Assembly (NCBI GenBank): GCA_036377055.1
Contig: DASUZD010000237.1
Coordinates: forward strand, 1-19,922
Direction: 5' to 3'
Length of the DNA: 19,922 nt
DNA from: DASUZD01 sp036377055
Lineage (GTDB): Bacteria; Actinomycetota; Thermoleophilia; Gaiellales; Gaiellaceae
Shown here: piece after piece, positions 15,252 through 19,922 of the stretch
Numbering within the stretch: position 1 is the stretch's first letter
Layout of the letters: each line of letters begins with the position of its first letter
Translations under genes and position numbers: made by a program
The notes under the pieces: generated by a model
What the model saw: only the letters and a program-made list of their open reading frames with translations
The model's database searches: none
What the model was told of the DNA's origin: nothing

Positions 15252-16724
15252 TTAGTGCAGGGCCCGAACGTACGCCCACGCCTCGCGGAGCCCGCGCGGG
15301 CGTAACGCTACGAGCAGCGCGGCGTACGCGGCGAGGCCGACCGCCGCGCCCGCGAAGCCGCCCAGCAAAGACGCCAACCCGAACGCGAGCGCGGCGAGCA
15401 CGGCGACCTGGAGCGCGAGCCATCCGAGCTCCATAGCCGTTCGCCGCAGGGCCCCACGCGAGACGGCGACCAGGAGCGCGGCGAGAACGAGCGCGGTCGA
15501 GACCGCAAGGCCACCCGCGATTCCGGGCAGACGCGCCAACTCGCGACCGCCGAGCACGATCGGGACGCTCAGGGCGAGGCCGCCGATCGCGATCGCGACG
15601 AGGCCGCGCGAGCGCTCGAGCACGAAGAGGAGCGGGAACGTCAACGTGAACGCGACCATCACCACCATCCAGGGCGCGAGGTAGGCGACGAGCCGCCCGA
15701 GCTCGCGTCCGACCTCGCCGCCGTAGGCGCCTCCGAGGATCGGCCCGACGACCTTCCCACCGGCGAGCGCGAACACGCCGGCGGCCGCCGCGATCAGCGC
15801 CAGCGACAGCCATGACGAATGGACGACGTGGGTGACGGCTGCTTCGACGTCGATGCCGCGGCGCGTCAGTGGTGCGGACGAGATCAGCGCGACCGACGAC
15901 GCGGTGGCGACGACGAGGAACGCCCCGAACAGGTACGCATAGTTGAGGCTCGTCGCCTTTCCGGCGCCGAGGCCTGCGGCGAATCGGAGCGCCACCACGA
16001 ACATCGCCTGGAGAGCGATCGGGACCGCAGCGCCGGTCGCGAGCGTGCCGAGCCGCCGCAGCGAGCCGCCGCGCGTGCGCGTTCCCGCGAGCGCGCCGAA
16101 GCGCGCAAGAGCCACGAGCGGGATCGCGGCGGAGACGACCCCGTTGGCCGTGAGCGCCCAGGCGAGCGAGACCTCGCCGTGACGACGGAGGGCCGCGAAC
16201 AGGACGAGCGCGACGACAGCCCCGAGCGCGTAGGCAGACGCCGCGATCTCGTAGCTGTCCCTCGTCGCGAGCGCGCTCGCCGCGAGCGCGGCGACGAGCT
16301 GAAGGAAGCCGGCGGCGACGAGCCACGGCAGCGCCTGCGACGCGACCTCGGCTGACGCTCGATGGGCGGTGAGCGCACGCCCGAGGGGATCGGCCAGCGC
16401 GACCGTGAGGACGATCGCGACGATGCCGGCGCCGGCGAGCGTGAGCAGATAGGCGCGCGTCTCGGGCCCGAGAGCCACGGCACGAGTGAGCTGCGGCAGC
16501 ACGACGGTTCGGAACGCCTGCGCGCCGATCGAAAGGACGAGGTAGACGCCGTAGGCGACGAAGAGGCCGTCGGTCCGCTCGTTGCGGCCGAAGAAGTGCG
16601 CGAGCAACACTCCCGCACCAGCTGCCGAGCCGGCGACCGCGAGCGAGGAGAGCGCCGTGAGAACGCCGCTCCTAACAGCACTCTTACGAGTCCCGGGCAT
16701 ACTGGTGTCCGCCCGCGGGGGCAT
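15252..16724 (-). CDS. Lipid-linked oligosaccharide flippase (MOP/Wzx-MurJ-like)
   Basis: This strongly hydrophobic protein (490 residues from ATG 16724, or 482 from ATG 16700) has about 12-14 membrane spans, the layout of MOP superfamily flippases such as Wzx and MurJ. The N-terminus 'GVLTALSSLAVAGSAAGAGVLLAHFFG', written here in part only for its first span, leads to 'RTDGLFVAYGVYL' and 'FRTVVLPQLTRA', which match the MurJ/Wzx first-helix region where a transported lipid-linked sugar enters. It would move undecaprenyl-linked repeat units to the outer face. ATG 16724 is preferred because a -10-like CATGAT ends seven bases upstream; ATG 16700 has a weak GGCGGA ribosome site instead. The frame upstream of this is a shadow of the SDR gene. 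It could be MurJ-like rather than Wzx, but context favours a polysaccharide role. Confidence 0.82.
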   Translation of the reverse strand: MPPRADTSMPGTRKSAVRSGVLTALSSLAVAGSAAGAGVLLAHFFGRNERTDGLFVAYGVYLVLSIGAQAFRTVVLPQLTRAVALGPETRAYLLTLAGAGIVAIVLTVALADPLGRALTAHRASAEVASQALPWLVAAGFLQLVAALAASALATRDSYEIAASAYALGAVVALVLFAALRRHGEVSLAWALTANGVVSAAIPLVALARFGALAGTRTRGGSLRRLGTLATGAAVPIALQAMFVVALRFAAGLGAGKATSLNYAYLFGAFLVVATASSVALISSAPLTRRGIDVEAAVTHVVHSSWLSLALIAAAAGVFALAGGKVVGPILGGAYGGEVGRELGRLVAYLAPWMVVMVAFTLTFPLLFVLERSRGLVAIAIGGLALSVPIVLGGRELARLPGIAGGLAVSTALVLAALLVAVSRGALRRTAMELGWLALQVAVLAALAFGLASLLGGFAGAAVGLAAYAALLVALRPRGLREAWAYVRALH

Positions 16725-16737
16725 CCTGAGCATCATG
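16722..16737. promoter_or_regulatory. Head-to-head start codons with possible overlapping -10 elements
   Basis: ATG 16724 (-) and ATG 16735 (+) face each other with only 10 bp between. Plus-strand CATCCT (16722-16727) and minus-strand CATGAT (16737-16732) are -10-like, and each ends seven bases before its ATG. Each would therefore overlap the other gene's start codon. The matches are partial (3/6 and 4/6). If the flippase starts at 16700 instead, the spacer is 34 bp. Confidence 0.25.
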
Positions 16738-17883
16738 ACCGCACCCGGCCACGACACGACCTGGACCGACGAATCGCTCACGTCGCTGCGCAGCGAGCTG
16801 GGCGACGCGTTCACGGGCCGGACGGTCCTCGTCACCGGCGCCGACGGCTTCATGGGCTCGCATCTGACCGAGGCGCTGGTCGCCCTCGACGCCAACGTCC
16901 ACGCCTTCGTCCGCGCCACCTCGAGCGGCGCGCTGAACAACATCTGGCACCTGCGCGGCCGGCTCAAGGTGCACTGGGCCGACCTCACCGACCGGCACTC
17001 GATCGACCTGCTGATCCGCGAGCTCTGCGACGCGCCCGACCGGCCGTACATCTTCCACCTCGGCGCGCAGGCGCACGTCGGCGAGTCGTGGCATCGGCCG
17101 TACGAGACGGTGATGGCGAACACGGTCGGGACGCTCAACCTGCTCCAGTCCGTGGTCGACCACAAGCTCGAGCTGGAGAAGTTCGACACGGCCGGAACGT
17201 CGGAGGAGTACGGGAACGTGCACGAGTCCGTGCGGCACCACCACGACTTCGACGACGCCGGCTCGCTGATCCTGCATGAGCGCTCGCCGGTCAACCCGAA
17301 GTCGGTCTACGCGACGGCGAAGGTCGCCGCGGATTTCCTGACGATGAACTTCCACGACGCGTACGGCGTCCCCGGGGTCGTTACGCGGATGTTCAACAAC
17401 TACGGGCCGCGCCAGAACCCGCGGTACGTGACCGGGACGATCATCACCCAGGCGCTCGAGCGCGAGCAGGTCGAGCTCGGGCAGCTCCAGCCGATGCGCG
17501 ACTTCTGCTTCTGCACCGACGGCGTCCGCGGCCATCTCACGGTCGCCGCGCGCGGGATCCCGGGCGACCTGTACGTCTACGGCCAGGGCAAGAACGTCAC
17601 GATGGGCGACTGGGCCGACATGATCCTGCGTGTGGGCGCCGAGCAGGGCCACTGGCCGGCGAATCGCGAGATCGTCACGACCCCCGGGCGCTACCGGCCG
17701 GGCGCGAGCGAGGTGATGGCGCTCCGCGTCGGCTACGAGAAGCTGCACCGCGAGACCGGCTGGGAGCCGCTCGTCTCGTGGGAGGAGGGCATCGCGAAGA
17801 CGATCGCCTGGTACGCGGAGAATCGCCCGCGCTGGATCGGCCGCGTCGACTGGCTCACCGCGACGCCCGCGGCAGCAAGGTGA
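16735..17883 (+). CDS. Extended SDR, NAD-dependent nucleotide-sugar 4,6-dehydratase/epimerase
   Basis: This 382-residue extended short-chain dehydrogenase has the NAD-binding motif 'TGADGFMGSH' (34-43), 'HLGAQAHVGES' (108-118), the active-site block 'GTSEEYG' (154-160) and 'YATAK' (Y192, K196). The T-S-E triad position identifies sugar 4,6-dehydratases such as RmlB, Gmd and LegB. The phrases 'GADGFMGSHLTEAL', 'NNYGPRQNPR' and 'LGQLQPMRDF' are closest in style to the LegB-type UDP-HexNAc 4,6-dehydratases, but it is not a clear match to one enzyme. The residue after TSE is Glu where Val/Ile/Leu/Met is usual. Start ATG 16735; a GTG in frame at 16705 is possible. It overlaps fcl as GTGA and should be co-translated with it. 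Confidence 0.85.
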   Translation: MTAPGHDTTWTDESLTSLRSELGDAFTGRTVLVTGADGFMGSHLTEALVALDANVHAFVRATSSGALNNIWHLRGRLKVHWADLTDRHSIDLLIRELCDAPDRPYIFHLGAQAHVGESWHRPYETVMANTVGTLNLLQSVVDHKLELEKFDTAGTSEEYGNVHESVRHHHDFDDAGSLILHERSPVNPKSVYATAKVAADFLTMNFHDAYGVPGVVTRMFNNYGPRQNPRYVTGTIITQALEREQVELGQLQPMRDFCFCTDGVRGHLTVAARGIPGDLYVYGQGKNVTMGDWADMILRVGAEQGHWPANREIVTTPGRYRPGASEVMALRVGYEKLHRETGWEPLVSWEEGIAKTIAWYAENRPRWIGRVDWLTATPAAAR

Positions 17884-18800
17884 AGGCGCTCGTCACAGGC
17901 GGCGGCGGCTTCCTCGGCTCGCACCTCGTCGAGCGCCTCGAGCGCGACGGGCACGACGTCTTCGCCGCGCGACGGCGCGACTACGACCTGACCCGACCGG
18001 ACGACGCGGCGCGGCTCTTCGACGACGCGCAGCCCGAGCTCGCGTTCCACCTCGCGGCCGAGGTCGGCGGCATCGGCGCGAACCGCGCGAACCCGGGCCG
18101 CTACTGGTACGCGAACCTCCAGATGGGGGTGAACGTGCTCGAGCAGGCACGGCTTCACGAGCTGCGGAAGCTCGTCCTCGTCGGCACGGTCTGCGCCTAC
18201 CCGAAGTTCACGCCTGTGCCGTTCCGCGAGGACAACCTCTGGAACGGCTACCCCGAGGAGACGAACGCGCCGTACGGCGTCGCGAAGAAGTCGCTCCTCG
18301 TCGGCGCGCAGGCCTATCGCGAGCAGTACGGGCTCGACTCGATCTTCCTGCTCCCGACGAACCTCTACGGACCGCGCGACAACTTCGACCTCGAGACGTC
18401 GCACGTCATCCCTGCGCTGATCCGGAAGATGCTCGAGTCTCCCGAGGAGATCGTCCTCTGGGGCGACGGCTCGCCGACGCGCGAGTACCTGTACGTCGAG
18501 GACGCGGCCGAGGGTCTCGTGCTGGCCGCCGAGCGTTACGACGGCGCCGAGCCGGTCAACCTCGGCACCGGCGTGGAGACCTCGATCCGCGAGACGGCCG
18601 AGCTCGTCGCCGACATCGTCGGCTTCGACGGCCGCATCGTCTGGGACACGTCGATGCCGAACGGCCAGCCGCGCCGTTCGCTGGACGCCTCGCGCGCCGA
18701 GGAGCTGTTCGGCTTCCGCGCGCGGACGCCGCTGCGCGAAGGGCTCGAGCGGACGATCGCCTGGTATAAGGCGTCCGCTCTGAGCTATGCGGCCGGCTAG
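17880..18800 (+). CDS. fcl: GDP-L-fucose synthase (3,5-epimerase/4-reductase)
   Basis: This enzyme converts GDP-4-keto-6-deoxymannose to GDP-L-fucose with NADPH. The 306-residue SDR has 'TGGGGFLGSH' (6-15), 'AAEVGGIGAN' (59-68), 'VGTVCAYPKF' (101-110, with the catalytic Cys105; the Ser before it in E. coli Fcl is Thr103 here), 'YGVAK' (Y132, K136), 'PTNLYGPRDNF' (159-169) and 'SHVIPALIRK' with the catalytic His175. The later 'LWGDGSPTREYLYVED' and 'NLGTGVETSIRE' also match Fcl closely. All main catalytic residues of the E. coli enzyme are kept. GTG 17880 overlaps the previous stop (GTGA). The known partner enzyme is Gmd, here on the opposite strand at 13511-14494. Confidence 0.93.
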   Translation: MKALVTGGGGFLGSHLVERLERDGHDVFAARRRDYDLTRPDDAARLFDDAQPELAFHLAAEVGGIGANRANPGRYWYANLQMGVNVLEQARLHELRKLVLVGTVCAYPKFTPVPFREDNLWNGYPEETNAPYGVAKKSLLVGAQAYREQYGLDSIFLLPTNLYGPRDNFDLETSHVIPALIRKMLESPEEIVLWGDGSPTREYLYVEDAAEGLVLAAERYDGAEPVNLGTGVETSIRETAELVADIVGFDGRIVWDTSMPNGQPRRSLDASRAEELFGFRARTPLREGLERTIAWYKASALSYAAG

Positions 18801-19922
18801 CGCAGTCCCGGCCATACGCGGTTGGGTCGTTCCTGCGCGGCTCGCCGCGCTCGAGCGCTTCGAGCCGTGGGTCGTGCTCGTGCCGCTCGTGGTCGCCCAA
18901 TGGGTCGCGCTCGTCGTCTTCGCGGCCGTCGTCCGGCACAACGGGTGGCTCTTCTACCAGGGCGGCGACCAGACGGTCTTCTACACGGACGCGTGGTCGA
19001 TCGGGCACGGGCACATCCCGGAGGCGGAGATCGGATACGGCTGGTCGTACCTGCTCTCGCCGATCGCGGCGATCTTCGGCGCGAACATCCTCTCCGCGCT
19101 GCCGCTGATCGTCCTCTTCCAGACGCTCGTCCTGCTGCCGGTCGCGATCTGCTGCGTGTACGGGATCGCTGCTCGCATCGGCGGGCGGCTGCTGGGCTAT
19201 TTCGCCGCGGCGCTTTGGGTCTTCGCCCCGTTCCTCTCGATCCCGCTCTGGGACCAGCGCTACCACGCGAAGTTCATCGAGCAGTTCCTCCCGCAGGCCT
19301 TCGGGCTGACCGGGATGGGCGACTTCCCGTCGATGGTCGCGCTGCTCGTGGCGGGCTACTTCTGCATTCGTGCCTTGGATAGCGGCGAGTGGCTGGACGC
19401 GGCCCTCGGCGGTGTCGCCGCCGGGTTCGCGATCGGGATCAAGCCGGCGAACGCGCTCTTCCTCGCCGGGCCTCTCCTGGGGTTCGCGGCCGCTCGCCGC
19501 TGGCGCGAGGGCGGCGCGTTCGGGATCGCTTTGGTGCCGGAGCTGCTCGCGCTCGCGTTGTGGAAGTACCGCGGGCTCGGGCACCTGCCGATCATCACGC
19601 CGGCGCCGAAGGCGCTCGCGGCGGGCGCGGCGGCCGTGTTTCCGGGCGGAGGTCTGCCGCTCGGCGTCGTCGTCAGCCGCTACTTCCACTTCGACTGGTG
19701 GCGCATGAACGAGAACTACCGCGAGCTGCGGGAGTTCTTCTGGAGCGTCCGCCTGCTTCAGTGGCTGCCGCTCGCAGGTTTCATCGGCGCCGCGCGGCGC
19801 TCGTGGCCGAAGGCGCTGCTGCTCGCAGGCTGGATCGGCGCGTTCGTCGTCGTGAAGGGGAGCTCGAACGCGGGCAGCGTCGAGAGCGGGATCCTGCTGC
19901 GGCTCTTCCTGCCCGGGTTCGC
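18787..19922 (+). CDS. GT-C membrane glycosyltransferase, N-terminal part (partial, 3' end outside window)
   Basis: The frame from ATG 18787 is open to the end of the window (378 codons). A span at about residues 28-50 is followed by an outer loop 'YQGGDQTVFYTDAW' (57-70) with an acidic residue (D61) where GT-C enzymes of the GT39 type carry their catalytic Asp. Further hydrophobic spans follow, with 'GIKPANALFLAGP' in the middle, a phrase common in these enzymes. It should use a polyprenyl-phosphate sugar on the outer face. The ATG overlaps the end of fcl by 14 bp, suggesting the same transcript as the SDR and fcl. A start further in (GTG codons near residue 30) is possible but would clip the first span. 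Confidence 0.8.
   Translation, partial: MRPASAVPAIRGWVVPARLAALERFEPWVVLVPLVVAQWVALVVFAAVVRHNGWLFYQGGDQTVFYTDAWSIGHGHIPEAEIGYGWSYLLSPIAAIFGANILSALPLIVLFQTLVLLPVAICCVYGIAARIGGRLLGYFAAALWVFAPFLSIPLWDQRYHAKFIEQFLPQAFGLTGMGDFPSMVALLVAGYFCIRALDSGEWLDAALGGVAAGFAIGIKPANALFLAGPLLGFAAARRWREGGAFGIALVPELLALALWKYRGLGHLPIITPAPKALAAGAAAVFPGGGLPLGVVVSRYFHFDWWRMNENYRELREFFWSVRLLQWLPLAGFIGAARRSWPKALLLAGWIGAFVVVKGSSNAGSVESGILLRLFLPGF

Noticed and set aside
1..19922. CRISPR array, tRNA, rRNA, insertion sequence or integrase
   Set aside because: No regularly spaced repeats, no tRNA-like cloverleaf in the few short spacers, and no transposase or recombinase motif in any frame read.

Overview
The window is about 20 kb of very GC-rich DNA (roughly 70% G+C by eye), packed almost wall to wall with genes for building and exporting a surface polysaccharide. 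The base composition, the protein style, the frequent GTG/TTG starts, the 1-4 bp stop/start overlaps and the apparent leaderless starts suggest an actinobacterium, perhaps of class Thermoleophilia. That placement is inference; no rRNA or other taxonomic marker is present.

Left edge (1-1361, + strand): the C-terminal end of a large GT-C type membrane glycosyltransferase, then a broken small gene whose reading frame shifts at least once.

Central block (1348-11663, - strand): ten genes with no gaps, each overlapping the next by 1-11 bp. In order of transcription they are a coiled-coil methyltransferase, two GT4 glycosyltransferases, a 698-residue GT-C membrane glycosyltransferase, three more GT4 enzymes, a GT2 enzyme, a small VOC-fold protein and a second methyltransferase. 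This looks like one transcript encoding most of the assembly line for a repeat unit.

Right block (11712-19922): genes in alternating directions with tiny spacers. A TMEM175-type channel overlaps a sixth GT4 gene (+). Facing it is GDP-mannose 4,6-dehydratase (-), with a strong hairpin between the two. A methyltransferase-like gene (+) and a lipid-linked oligosaccharide flippase (-) end 6 bp apart. A nucleotide-sugar 4,6-dehydratase-like SDR, a GDP-L-fucose synthase and the start of another GT-C membrane glycosyltransferase (+) run off the right edge.

Working model (inference): Gmd and Fcl supply GDP-6-deoxyhexose (probably GDP-L-fucose), and the second dehydratase may supply another deoxy sugar. 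GT2 and GT4 enzymes add sugars on the cytoplasmic face, methyltransferases decorate or cap them, the flippase moves the lipid-linked unit across the membrane, and GT-C enzymes add sugars outside from polyprenyl-phosphate donors. I saw no Wzy polymerase, Wzz or ABC exporter in the window. No tRNA, rRNA, CRISPR array, transposase or integrase was recognised. The most unusual sequence signal is a 27-bp near-perfect palindrome lying exactly in frame inside one GT4 gene.
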